A stretch of 55,488 nucleotides of DNA. It comes from JAHJHG01 sp964463425 (GTDB taxonomy: Bacteria; Patescibacteriota; Microgenomatia; UBA8517). Below are positions 15,857-22,871 of the stretch, piece by piece; within the stretch, counting starts at the first letter, position 1; each line of letters starts with the position of its first letter. Location of the stretch: contig CAYXBV010000003.1 of the NCBI GenBank assembly GCA_964463425.1, positions 1 to 55,488 of the forward strand, read 5' to 3'. A program made the position numbers and the translations under genes. The notes below the pieces were generated by a model that worked only from the letters and a program-made list of their open reading frames with translations, was not told the DNA's origin and made no database searches.

Positions 15857-16507
15857 CTATAATAATTTATTCAAATTTGTGTAGGATAACTTAAAACCAT
15901 AAACACTTTGGAATAATTTAGCGAAATCTTGCTTATTAGGTTTTTCCTTCTTTATTTTGTTTAACAATTCCAATAATTTATCTTTTCCATATTTTTCTAT
16001 TAAGAACTGCACTGCAAAGCCGCCTTCATAATAAGCTGATTTGTCGTGCATATCATAAGAATCGAGTATTTTTTCAAATATTTTAATAGGTTTCTTCCAT
16101 TTATTTTGCCCAGATAAGTAAGTTGATGCTCCCTCGCATAACCAAACAGGCTTTCGTTGCATATCCGTAGCGATGCCGTAAAAACAGTGAATTAGTTCAT
16201 GTTTTAGTAATGCCTCCCATTTTTCAATGCTATAACTATTTTCACTTTCCTTTTCAAAATTTCTACTATCTAATATATATATTCCTTCAGATTTGGCTCC
16301 AGCCCAGCCAACTAGCCATCTTGGTGTTTTTGTTTCTCTTAATGAATCTATGGTTTTTCTATCGGGTACAAGAAAAACCTTCGGTCTATTTCTAGTCCAA
16401 TTAATTTTGAAAAAGTCACCTATTTCTTTCATTGTTTGCTCGTACAATCTTGTTAACCTATTATTTTTTTCAGTATTGAGCATATAAATCATGTCATTAT
16501 TATACAT
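15857..16507 (-). CDS. Zinc metalloprotease (gluzincin, peptidase MA-like) of the RiPP locus
   Basis: 216 residues without signal peptide. HELIH at 103-107 with Glu125 in LCEGASTYLS gives the HExxH...E ligand set of gluzincins (MA clan, PF13485-type). The C-terminal half (SAYYEGGFAVQFLIEKYGKD) is typical of that family. It lies downstream of the peptide precursor and radical SAM genes on the same strand, so removal of the leader from the modified peptide is a reasonable role. An intrinsic terminator sits between precursor and protease, so its expression would depend on read-through or on its own promoter. No good ribosome site before the chosen ATG; a second ATG at 16492 is possible. Confidence 0.75.
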   Translation of the reverse strand: MYNNDMIYMLNTEKNNRLTRLYEQTMKEIGDFFKINWTRNRPKVFLVPDRKTIDSLRETKTPRWLVGWAGAKSEGIYILDSRNFEKESENSYSIEKWEALLKHELIHCFYGIATDMQRKPVWLCEGASTYLSGQNKWKKPIKIFEKILDSYDMHDKSAYYEGGFAVQFLIEKYGKDKLLELLNKIKKEKPNKQDFAKLFQSVYGFKLSYTNLNKLL

Positions 16508-16515
16508 TTCGACAT

Positions 16516-16550
16516 AAAAAAAAGCACTCTCAGGTTATTTTGAGAGTGCT
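16516..16550 (-). terminator. Intrinsic terminator after the RiPP precursor gene
   Basis: On the minus strand: AGCACTCTCA, loop of 8, TGAGAGTGCT, then a run of seven to eight T. Ten perfect base pairs. It lies just after the precursor stop and before the protease gene. This is the classical layout for making much more precursor message than downstream message. Confidence 0.9.
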
Positions 16551-16567
16551 TAAGCACTTAACATTCT

Positions 16568-16690
16568 TTATTTTTCATGTTGACACATGCAGCCATCGTC
16601 ACCTTCGCAGGTGGAGCCGCCGGTACCAGTGTCCGCTTCTGGACTTACTGTTGAATCATCCATGATTAGGTTAACAACTCCTTCAATCAT
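16568..16690 (-). CDS. RiPP precursor peptide (40 residues, three Cys)
   Basis: ATG at 16690, overlapping the last 8 bases of the radical SAM gene, with ribosome site AAAGGAGA. The leader-like half reads MIEGVVNLIMDDSTVSPEAD and the core-like half TGTGGSTCEGDDGCMCQHEK, with Cys at 28, 34 and 36 near the C-terminus. Small size, a hydrophobic-then-acidic leader, a Gly/Thr/Cys-rich tail, overlap with a SPASM radical SAM gene and an immediate strong terminator all fit a ribosomally made, post-translationally modified peptide. Cross-linked Cys (ranthipeptide- or sactipeptide-like thioethers) is the obvious product class, but that is inference. No named precursor family recognised. Confidence 0.75.
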   Translation of the reverse strand: MIEGVVNLIMDDSTVSPEADTGTGGSTCEGDDGCMCQHEK

Positions 16691-17990
16691 CGCTATCTCC
16701 TTTTACTAAATTTTTTGGAATAAGAATCTTATTCTTTATCAGAAACGCCATTGTTAATCTTGCAGAGTTAATATTAGTGAATAAAATTTTCTTTGCCTCC
16801 TTTAGCTTTATTATTTTTTTCTTGGAACTTAGCAATTCAAACATCTTATGGTTTATTGCAATCCAACTTGAATTGCCAACATAGGCAATACCTCCAAAAT
16901 CCTCCCTTCTTAATTTCAACTCAAAATTTGCAACGAACAGGTTATCTGTAGTTGGTTGGATATTTTGGGATTTAGGCTCAGGCATGAATTCGAAATCACA
17001 CAATGGATCGGGTTTTTTCAGATCACCGTATTGTACCAATGCATCTGCTTTACACCCACCACGACAACGCAATTTCATTTTACATTCCTCACACTCTATT
17101 GGTATCCATTCATCAGAGCGACAGTCATCCATTTTAAGCCAGGCATTAGTTAGCCCACTCAATATATTTCCATATACCATTGGCAGCCTGTTGCAAGGGC
17201 GAATGTTTCCTTCATACCCTATTGTGCATGAGTTTCTCCCAGCACTACAAAATCGGTGTGATCTTTCTATGTGATCTTCTCCAAATGCACACGGAGGATT
17301 AGCTTCGATAGTGTCTGTTCGAAAATTAAATTCATTTGCTACTTCATCCAGAACAGTCAGCATTTGTCGAAACTCTCCAACCGATAAAACTTTTTGGACA
17401 AAATCACTCTTCGGGACAGGATTTGATGCACGAGTAGCTGCAAAACTTTTTACTCCAAGTGATGCAACATGTCTTGCAGTCATTCTTATTTGATGTAAGT
17501 TGTCGCGAGACACAACCATATTTACCATTATTGGAAAACCATGGTCTTGAGCAATTTTAATCCCTAACGTAGTACGAGCTACTACATTCCTAGAGTTTGT
17601 TATCCGATCACACGTTTCCGAATCAGCGGTAGGTAGTGAAACAAGAATTGATTTTATTCCAATTTCTTGAAGCAAAGATGCCTTTTCGGATGTTAGCAAA
17701 GTCAAATTGCTATTAAGGTATATCTGTATATTTGCATCACTTAACTGTTTAATATAAGGAGCAATCTGTTTAATTACCATCATTGGCTCTCCGCCAGTGA
17801 TTACGACAGAAAATACCTTATTCTTAATCAACTCATCCACAACTTTCTGAAATACTATTTCATAGTTATCTGGTAAGAGCGGCAAAGGGCTTTCTTTTCT
17901 CCAAAAGTTGTAGCACCATTCACATAAGTGATTGCAACTAGGAGTAACTTCCCACTGAATTGCCACGGGTGCTGACAACTTTCTATACAC
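16683..17990 (-). CDS. Radical SAM/SPASM peptide maturase with C-terminal PqqD-like domain
   Basis: 435 residues from a GTG at 17990 with a strong ribosome site (AAAAAGGAGGTGGGTT). CNHLCEWC gives the radical SAM cluster ligands Cys19, Cys23 and Cys26; VITGGEP binds SAM. A SPASM domain with extra FeS ligands follows at ~245-330 (CSAGRNSC, RPCNRLP, CEECKMKLRCRGGC, DPLC). Residues ~350-425 look like a PqqD-type winged helix (RiPP recognition element) with WIAINHKMFELLS. Such enzymes bind the leader with the PqqD domain and modify the core by radical chemistry. The precursor overlaps the 3' end. Family is sure; the exact bond formed is not. Confidence 0.92.
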   Translation of the reverse strand: MYRKLSAPVAIQWEVTPSCNHLCEWCYNFWRKESPLPLLPDNYEIVFQKVVDELIKNKVFSVVITGGEPMMVIKQIAPYIKQLSDANIQIYLNSNLTLLTSEKASLLQEIGIKSILVSLPTADSETCDRITNSRNVVARTTLGIKIAQDHGFPIMVNMVVSRDNLHQIRMTARHVASLGVKSFAATRASNPVPKSDFVQKVLSVGEFRQMLTVLDEVANEFNFRTDTIEANPPCAFGEDHIERSHRFCSAGRNSCTIGYEGNIRPCNRLPMVYGNILSGLTNAWLKMDDCRSDEWIPIECEECKMKLRCRGGCKADALVQYGDLKKPDPLCDFEFMPEPKSQNIQPTTDNLFVANFELKLRREDFGGIAYVGNSSWIAINHKMFELLSSKKKIIKLKEAKKILFTNINSARLTMAFLIKNKILIPKNLVKGDSDD

Positions 17991-18066
17991 AACCCACCTC
18001 CTTTTTATTGGTGTTTTGTTTCTGAATGATTAAACGGAATTGATATTATTAATGTGCTTGGTAGGT

Positions 18067-18096
18067 ATTATATCGTACATTATCTTATAATATCAA
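18067..18096 (-). promoter_or_regulatory. Promoter of the RiPP operon
   Basis: Minus strand: TTGATA (18091-18096), 18-base spacer, TATAAT (18067-18072). It leaves a leader of about 70 bases before the GTG with a strong ribosome site. No operator seen. Confidence 0.65.
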
Positions 18097-18122
18097 ATTA
18101 TTTACGCGGGGATCTTAAACAA

Positions 18123-18315
18123 AACTACATTTAGAATAGTAGTTGATGAAAAATGCTCTGTTTTATTGGAAAAAACAGCTACTTAACATTGTGTTTTCTG
18201 TAGCTCCTGACTTCATATAATAGGTTCGAACTTCGTCCACTAGTCCACCCAGACGGGGATTATTACGCAAGTAGTCTTTTTTTCCCTTGCTTTCGGGATA
18301 ATATCGGTTCGAACC
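18123..18315 (+). repeat. Array repeat copy J (with satellite block)
   Basis: Hairpin AACTAC-(10)-GTAGTT at 18123-18144, left motif CTGTTTTATTGGAAAAAACA and middle part GTGTTTTCTGTAGCTCC. The right block (18206-18251) has AATAGGTTCGAACTTCGTC and the TAGTCCACCCA terminus. The satellite block GCTTTCGGGATAATATCGG ends at GGTTCGAAC (~18313). Lies between the divergent RiPP operon and the second PsbP-like gene. Confidence 0.85.
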
Positions 18316-18377
18316 AGCAAAACTCTCCAGAGATTACTCCTTGTAAGTACACAATCAAGATTTGATATACTAAATTA

Positions 18378-19655
18378 ATGGAAACACCTGCCAGCGAAGC
18401 ACAGACAACAGCACAACCACTACAACCTCTTAATCCTTCCAGTCCACCATCTGATCAAGCAAAACCTATTAAAAAACCTACGAAATTACCTATTATTTTA
18501 ATGACAATAGTTACTCTTCTCTCATTAGCAACAGCTGGATACTTTGGCTATCAAAATTATCTTTTAAACCAACAAATCGCTCAATCTCCGACTGCATCTC
18601 CTTCTCCAGCAACAAATCCAACAATAGATTGGGAAACATATACAAGTAGCGATTGGGATTTTCAAATTAAATATCCAAGGACAATGAAAGCGACAAAAAT
18701 AGACAAAAGAGATGATTTACTAATAGGTGGGGTAAGATTTGGTTTAATATATGACGACGACGCTTTTCGTCCACAGGCATCAGAAGTAAATGTGTGGATG
18801 TATGACAGTAATGATTTATCGTTAATAGATTGGCTAAAACATAACTCTACAGATAAAGGATTCGGCTCAGAACCAACAAGAGAGTTTAGCGAGTATAAAG
18901 AAGTGGGACCTGCCACTCTTGGAAATATTGAGGGACTTAAGTTTACATCTAAAGCCATGGGCTTTATTGATACACGAATAGCGATTAAAGATAGCAACAG
19001 TGGCAACATTTATTCCGTTGGCTATGTAAAGGTTGCTGATGATTTGTCGTCTACATTTGACCATATGCTTTCAACCTTTAAGTTTTTAGACAAAGCTGAA
19101 AATTGGAAAACTGAGCAATGGGAAACTGAAGGTAGTTCACAAGAGGCATTTATTCCTGATGTAACATATAACATTGAACACCCTGAAGACTGGATATTTT
19201 CAAACAATATGACCAAAGATAGTGGCTTGGACTGTTTTGATTTGATGATGACTGACCCAGAAAATACTGTTTCTATAAGAATTAGTGAAGTTTGCACTGG
19301 CTGGGCTGCATCCGAAGACAAAACTGAGCTTCCCTCTAATTACCAGGTAATTGATAAAGTACAAGGCACATTAGAAAGAGAACCTGATTACAGATATATA
19401 ATTCGCTCAGAAAATACGATAGGAGCACTTACTTATATTGAGGGGCAAAGTTCAGTGGATAATATTGTCTATGCGAACTTCACAAATGCGGTATTGGTAA
19501 CTGATAAAGATAGTGAAAGAAACACGCACAGCTATTTTAATCCTGTCAATATTTCGGCAATTTACGAAATAGGACATTCCAAAAAGGAAGAGTATCTAAA
19601 AATTCTTGATCGTATTGTATCTTCCTTGATTATGACAGAGATAAGCTCTCAATAA
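18378..19655 (+). CDS. Membrane-anchored surface protein with PsbP-like domains (paralogue 2)
   Basis: 425 residues. Same architecture as the gene at 7930: Pro/Gln-rich tail, KPIKKPTK, one helix at ~39-61 (LPIILMTIVTLLSLATAGYF), spacer QSPTASPSPATNPT, then two DW-x-TYT type PsbP-like outer domains. The first ~75 residues are nearly identical to the paralogue, at DNA level too, while the outer domains differ. Also shared are TATACT exactly 6 bases before the ATG and the upstream repeat plus satellite block. A conserved anchor with a variable exterior suggests diversifying surface proteins. Two Cys in the second domain (LDCFD, EVCTGW). Confidence 0.8.
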   Translation: METPASEAQTTAQPLQPLNPSSPPSDQAKPIKKPTKLPIILMTIVTLLSLATAGYFGYQNYLLNQQIAQSPTASPSPATNPTIDWETYTSSDWDFQIKYPRTMKATKIDKRDDLLIGGVRFGLIYDDDAFRPQASEVNVWMYDSNDLSLIDWLKHNSTDKGFGSEPTREFSEYKEVGPATLGNIEGLKFTSKAMGFIDTRIAIKDSNSGNIYSVGYVKVADDLSSTFDHMLSTFKFLDKAENWKTEQWETEGSSQEAFIPDVTYNIEHPEDWIFSNNMTKDSGLDCFDLMMTDPENTVSIRISEVCTGWAASEDKTELPSNYQVIDKVQGTLEREPDYRYIIRSENTIGALTYIEGQSSVDNIVYANFTNAVLVTDKDSERNTHSYFNPVNISAIYEIGHSKKEEYLKILDRIVSSLIMTEISSQ

Positions 19656-19679
19656 ACGAGAGCCCACAACCTTTGCTCC

Positions 19680-19726
19680 TAGAAGCCATGTAATAGGTTC
19701 GAACATCGTCTACTAGTTCACCCCCA
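19680..19726 (+). repeat. Array repeat copy K
   Basis: Right block with CATGTAATAGGTTCGAACAT and a TAGTTCACCCCCA terminus. The middle part (CCTTTGCTCC) is only partly kept. It follows the plus-strand PsbP-like gene by ~25 bases. Confidence 0.75.
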
Positions 19727-19763
19727 AGACGTATTACTAATATATAATTGTGTAATGATATTC

Positions 19764-20108
19764 TTATCGAAACAATCTATCCAAAATACCGAGTCGTCTA
19801 CTACTTATAGCATTATCATCTGATAAAATTCTGGCTCTATCCTCTTCGGACATGTTCCTGAAATCGTCTACAGTAGTATTTGTCGAGTTTGGAAATCTAG
19901 TTAAAGCGTTCGTCACAGCTGCACGTTGTCCCTTTTGTAGTCCCCAGTCTATTAAAGATTGTTCCACTTCATGTCTTGCCATAAAAATGGTTGTATCACC
20001 CAGGATTCCAGAACATTCTTGCAATTTGTCAATGTAATCGCCACTCTCACGAGGCAGCACTTTATCTAAAACGTTATCTATCTTTCTTCGTAATCTTTCA
20101 GTGTTCAT
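19764..20108 (-). CDS. Small hypothetical protein with TTVDD module
   Basis: 114 residues, charged and helical (MNTERLRRKIDNVLDKVLPR at the start). The segment from ~78 (TTVDDFRNMSEEDRARILSD) has the same layout as residues ~76-107 of the 229-residue protein at 31303, with matching T-T-V-x-D, a Met and LSxD...R-R/K-L. That suggests a shared small domain. No catalytic motif and no membrane segment. It has the best leaderless promoter of the window: TTGACA, 17 bases, TATGAT, then 8 bases to the ATG. Confidence 0.65.
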   Translation of the reverse strand: MNTERLRRKIDNVLDKVLPRESGDYIDKLQECSGILGDTTIFMARHEVEQSLIDWGLQKGQRAAVTNALTRFPNSTNTTVDDFRNMSEEDRARILSDDNAISSRRLGILDRLFR

Positions 20109-20116
20109 TTGTGGAA

Positions 20117-20145
20117 ATCATAAGAGTTGCTAGATAATTTGTCAA
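20117..20145 (-). promoter_or_regulatory. Strong promoter for the 114-residue protein gene
   Basis: Minus strand: TTGACA (20140-20145), 17-base spacer, TATGAT (20117-20122). The start codon is 8 bases further, so the transcript should start at or within two bases of the ATG. Confidence 0.8.
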
Positions 20146-20190
20146 ATTGAAACATATAATATAACAATAATACGTTTTTATTATCACCTG

Positions 20191-20232
20191 AACCCAAGAA
20201 ATGAGTTCTAACATCGTTCGGTAAGTCACCCA
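20191..20232 (+). repeat. Array repeat copy L
   Basis: Right block variant AAGAAATGAGTTCTAACATC followed by GTTCGGTAAGTCACCCA, close to copy E. It lies between the divergent small protein gene and the acidic-peptide operon. Confidence 0.75.
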
Positions 20233-20246
20233 CAATATCCCATAAT

Positions 20247-20275
20247 TTGACTCAATTCTCGAAACTTGATAAACT
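20247..20275 (+). promoter_or_regulatory. Promoter of the acidic-peptide operon
   Basis: TTGACT (20247-20252), 17-base spacer, TAAACT (20270-20275). It gives a leader of about 50 bases containing the ribosome site AGGAGG at 20321-20326. Confidence 0.7.
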
Positions 20276-20331
20276 TGTGGGGATACTAAAACTGCAAATG
20301 CTGCAGTACTTATAGATATAAGGAGGATGTC

Positions 20332-20418
20332 ATGGAAGACAATGATCGGCAAGAAGATACCGGATCAGGTTTTGATGAAGATGGTGATGGTACCCCTGGT
20401 GGCATTACCGTAGATTAG
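20332..20418 (+). CDS. 28-residue acidic peptide 1 (RiPP-like or secreted peptide candidate)
   Basis: ATG at 20332, five bases after a perfect AGGAGG. It starts MEDNDRQEDTGSG and contains DEDGDGT, which resembles the first half of an EF-hand calcium loop (DxDGDG), followed by PGGITVD and TAG. No Cys, no hydrophobic segment. The strong promoter, strong ribosome site and a similar second peptide 69 bases later argue that it is a real gene despite its size. No family recognised. Confidence 0.6.
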   Translation: MEDNDRQEDTGSGFDEDGDGTPGGITVD

Positions 20419-20487
20419 CGATAGTTTTCAATCTGGAGTTGTGGGCATATAAAATATACCTGCAACGCAACTTAAAAGGAGAAAGCG

Positions 20488-20595
20488 ATGAAAGACAATG
20501 ATTTTGATGACACCGCACAAGGAGAACAAGGAAATGATGGTGTCGACAGTAAAGACTCAAGCAATGATGGTACCGGAGTTGGTAGTAAAGAATAG
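20488..20595 (+). CDS. 35-residue acidic peptide 2
   Basis: ATG at 20488 after AAAAGGAGAAAGCG. It begins MKDNDFDDTAQGE, matching the M-x-DND start of peptide 1, and is rich in Asp, Gly, Asn and Ser (NDGVDSKDSS, NDGTGVGSKE). No Cys, no membrane segment. A weak 8-pair hairpin (GTTGTGGG with CCTGCAAC) lies between the two peptide genes. A strong terminator follows 32 bases after the stop. The peptide pair faces an M16 peptidase gene, which may process it. Confidence 0.6.
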   Translation: MKDNDFDDTAQGEQGNDGVDSKDSSNDGTGVGSKE

Positions 20596-20627
20596 CCACC
20601 CGCATTGATCATTGCCGATTACTAACT

Positions 20628-20677
20628 CCCCTGGTATACAAGTGTATAAACAACTTGGATATCAGGGGTATTTTTTT
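20628..20677 (+). terminator. Terminator of the acidic-peptide operon
   Basis: CCCCTGGTAT (20628-20637) pairs with ATATCAGGGG (20659-20668), with one G-U pair, followed by seven T. It ends the peptide message before the convergent M16 gene. Confidence 0.85.
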
Positions 20678-20690
20678 GTCTAATAAAAGA

Positions 20691-21953
20691 CTACAAAAGA
20701 GGTTTTATGTCTATATCTTGTTCTTTGGTATGTTTTGCTAGCACAGAAAGATGTGGTTTTTCAGAAAACATTTTTTTAGCCACTTGTTTAATTTCCTCTG
20801 TTGAAATAGCTTCGATTATTTCAAGTTCTTTTTTGTAACTTGTTAAATCTGATGAAATATAAAAATGCTTGGCATGATACGAAGCTACATTTAGCGAGTT
20901 TTCAAAACCAAATAACAAGTTCGATTTATATCGAAGCTTAAACATTGCCAATTCTTCTGCGGGTAAAGTGCTACTTCCTATTTCTTTTAGTTCTTTAGAA
21001 ATAAGCTTTATTGCATCGTTAATTTTATTTTCACTTATTCCTGTCTCTATACAAAACAAGCTGTATCCATAACCATTCAACATTCGTGCGCTTGTGTCGT
21101 ATGCCAATTGATTTTTTTCTCTTAATGCTTGATTTAACTTCGAAAGCGGATCTTTGCCAAGGATAAATGTTAAAAGTTGTGCAATATAAAAGTCTTTTGA
21201 TGGAAATTTTGGAGAGGGATAGGACAACATAAACCTTGCTTGATTAATATCTTCACGCTTAAGAATTTGAACAGAGTTCATCTGATTTTCTTTGTGCTCA
21301 GGAAAACTTGCCTCCCCACTCTTTATAGGCAATTGCCCAAAGTATTTTTCGCCCAGTTCTTGGGCTTTTTGTTTGTCAATATTTCCATTAACACAGAGTA
21401 CAAAATTATTAACTACATAGTGTTCATTCCAGAAGTTTTTAAGATCATTCGTGGTAATTTTATTTATACTTGATTCGTTGCCTAAAACCATATTATTCAT
21501 AGTCTTTGAATCAAAAGATGAATTAAGCATGGTTTCTAAAAGCTGGCGCTGATTATTGGATAGAGCACGACTATGTTCTTGAAGGATTATTTTCCTCTCT
21601 TTATCTACCACATCGCCTTCAATCAAAGGGTAAAAAGCAATTTGAGACAAATAATCGAAACCGCTCTCTGCTTCAGATTGTATTATTTTGACAACATACT
21701 CTACAAACTCTTTTCCTGTTGTCCCTCCCCGCCAGCCTCCGTGCTTACCAACAACATAATCCAAATTCTTCTTATTTGGGTATTTCTTTGTTCCATTCAA
21801 CGCAACATGTTCAAGAAAGTGTGCGGTTCCTGGTAAGGACTCAAATGTACTTCCAGCTTTTCCAAGAAGACTAATGCTTATGATTTCTGATTCTTTATTT
21901 TCAATGTGTATTATATTGAAATTATTAGATAGCTTCAGAAAATTAAACAACAT
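20691..21953 (-). CDS. M16 family zinc peptidase (pitrilysin/insulinase type)
   Basis: About 420 residues from the ATG at 21953. An upstream frame open to 22082 only reads through the repeat, so the longer version is rejected. HFLEHVALNGT holds the inverted zinc motif HxxEH (His45, Glu48, His49), and the distal Glu is in KIILQEHSR. A C-terminal second M16 half follows (HFYISSDLTSYKKELEIIEA). Length fits a single M16B subunit of ~45 kDa. In RiPP pathways M16 enzymes such as PqqF or AlbF cut leader or core peptides; the convergent peptide pair is therefore a plausible substrate. Cytosolic: no signal peptide. Confidence 0.88.
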   Translation of the reverse strand: MLFNFLKLSNNFNIIHIENKESEIISISLLGKAGSTFESLPGTAHFLEHVALNGTKKYPNKKNLDYVVGKHGGWRGGTTGKEFVEYVVKIIQSEAESGFDYLSQIAFYPLIEGDVVDKERKIILQEHSRALSNNQRQLLETMLNSSFDSKTMNNMVLGNESSINKITTNDLKNFWNEHYVVNNFVLCVNGNIDKQKAQELGEKYFGQLPIKSGEASFPEHKENQMNSVQILKREDINQARFMLSYPSPKFPSKDFYIAQLLTFILGKDPLSKLNQALREKNQLAYDTSARMLNGYGYSLFCIETGISENKINDAIKLISKELKEIGSSTLPAEELAMFKLRYKSNLLFGFENSLNVASYHAKHFYISSDLTSYKKELEIIEAISTEEIKQVAKKMFSEKPHLSVLAKHTKEQDIDIKPLL

Positions 21954-21960
21954 TACTGTA

Positions 21961-22134
21961 ATTATTTCACAAATGAAGGACGAATTACACCCCTGTGTTC
22001 TGTTTTGTTGGAGAAAAAATTTGCCAATACCACTTTCAAATATACAATAACTGCCTCTTATATTCAGGATAAGCCTCTTCAAGTTTTATGAATAAGGTTA
22101 AATGTGGTTCAAAAGAAAAGTCGTTATCCACCCA
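21961..22134 (+). repeat. Array repeat copy M (left part plus type 2 block)
   Basis: Left end with ATTATTTCACAAATGAAGGA, hairpin ACAC-CCCT-GTGT (21987-21998) and CTGTTTTGTTGGAGAAAA. It is then joined to an 83-base type 2 block (22052-22134) ending CGTTATCCACCCA. It shows that the type 1 left end and the type 2 right end can occur in one unit. Confidence 0.8.
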
Positions 22135-22243
22135 GAATACCCTATAACTTGACTTCGTCCCTATTACTTGATACCATTCATTTACCTATAATAATAGGTA
22201 TTTAAATATAATTATTCGCACACTAACAATAAAGGAGATACAG

Positions 22244-22606
22244 GTGAATAAGAAAAATATCTTTGTTCTTGGCATGCTTGTTTTCGTTATTACTTGCATT
22301 GCCGGCTACATGTCAGGTATAGGCTTACAAAGTCTTGTTAAGACTGTCGATGTATTAGTTGAACCGGGAGTGGGATCAATTCAGTATGTTCATCCAGAAC
22401 TGGCTGAAGTTGCCAATGGTACATCGGAATATCTGGGTAAACGTATGTATGATCCATGGGAACCAGTAGTAATTATTGAAGAATACGGTGACTTAATACT
22501 TGTACGCTTTTGTTCGGATGGGTATGAAAGCACATATAACAGGCATTGGTTCAAATCATACAAGCTTACTAATCAACCTGCATCTTATGCTTATTGCGAT
22601 AATTAA
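22244..22606 (+). CDS. Hypothetical exported or membrane-anchored protein
   Basis: 120 residues from a GTG at 22244 with ribosome site AAAGGAGA. N-terminal MNKKNIFVLGMLVFVITCIA is a signal-anchor or signal peptide; a lipoprotein is conceivable (TCIAGY) but the lipobox is poor. The rest is a ~90-residue domain of beta character with two late cysteines (RFCSDGYE, YAYCDN) that could form a disulphide outside the cell. No family recognised. It is followed by repeat N, whose left part pairs with CCCCGACC to form a terminator-like stem. Confidence 0.65.
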   Translation: MNKKNIFVLGMLVFVITCIAGYMSGIGLQSLVKTVDVLVEPGVGSIQYVHPELAEVANGTSEYLGKRMYDPWEPVVIIEEYGDLILVRFCSDGYESTYNRHWFKSYKLTNQPASYAYCDN

Positions 22607-22617
22607 CTTTTTTGCAT

Positions 22618-22778
22618 AAGCAAAAACAAAACCCCGACCGGATTGGTTTTGACTTTTTAAAAAGTCGAATCATGAAGGCGGGGTGTTTTATTGGAGAAAA
22701 CAGTCAGTTAAGAACGCTCTTTTTGTTTTATGAGAAGCTATGAAATAACTTCGAATAGTGTCAAATAGCTCACTCACA
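22618..22778 (+). repeat. Array repeat copy N (full length, terminator-like left end)
   Basis: Perfect palindrome GACTTTTTAAAAAGTC (22651-22666), then the 24-base left block ATGAAGGCGGGGTG... (22672-22695). A middle part and a right block (22731-22778) with the variant ATAACTTCGAATAGTG follow. The left block GGCGGGG can pair with CCCCGACC at 22632-22639 and is followed by TGTTTTATT, so it may also end the preceding gene's transcript. Confidence 0.8.
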
Positions 22779-22787
22779 ACATTCTGG

Positions 22788-22816
22788 CTGACAAATGCTT
22801 CTTAAAACTGTATAAT
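22788..22816 (+). promoter_or_regulatory. Promoter of the cold-shock gene
   Basis: CTGACA (22788-22793), 17-base spacer, TATAAT (22811-22816). It gives a leader of about 50 bases. Confidence 0.75.
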
Positions 22817-22871
22817 ACTGAATAGGAAAGGAGGTAAAACAGATTTATTATATAAATCGAACAAAGATTCT
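22817..22871 (+). promoter_or_regulatory. Structured 5' leader of the cold-shock gene
   Basis: A consensus ribosome site AAGGAGGT at 22828-22835 is too far (36 bases) from the ATG. Between them lies a 7-pair AT hairpin GATTTAT-TAT-ATAAATC (22842-22858). Folding brings the site to about 19 bases from the ATG, so a temperature-dependent leader is possible. This is an inference from structure only. Confidence 0.45.

Noticed and set aside
21954..22082. N-terminal extension of the M16 peptidase
   Set aside because: It would be encoded by repeat sequence, and the M16 domain begins just after the ATG at 21953.
13034..22757. Conserved peptide MKAGCFIG encoded by the left block in three copies
   Set aside because: Reading continues for different lengths (stop right after it in copy F), with no ribosome sites, so the identity is explained by the DNA repeat.
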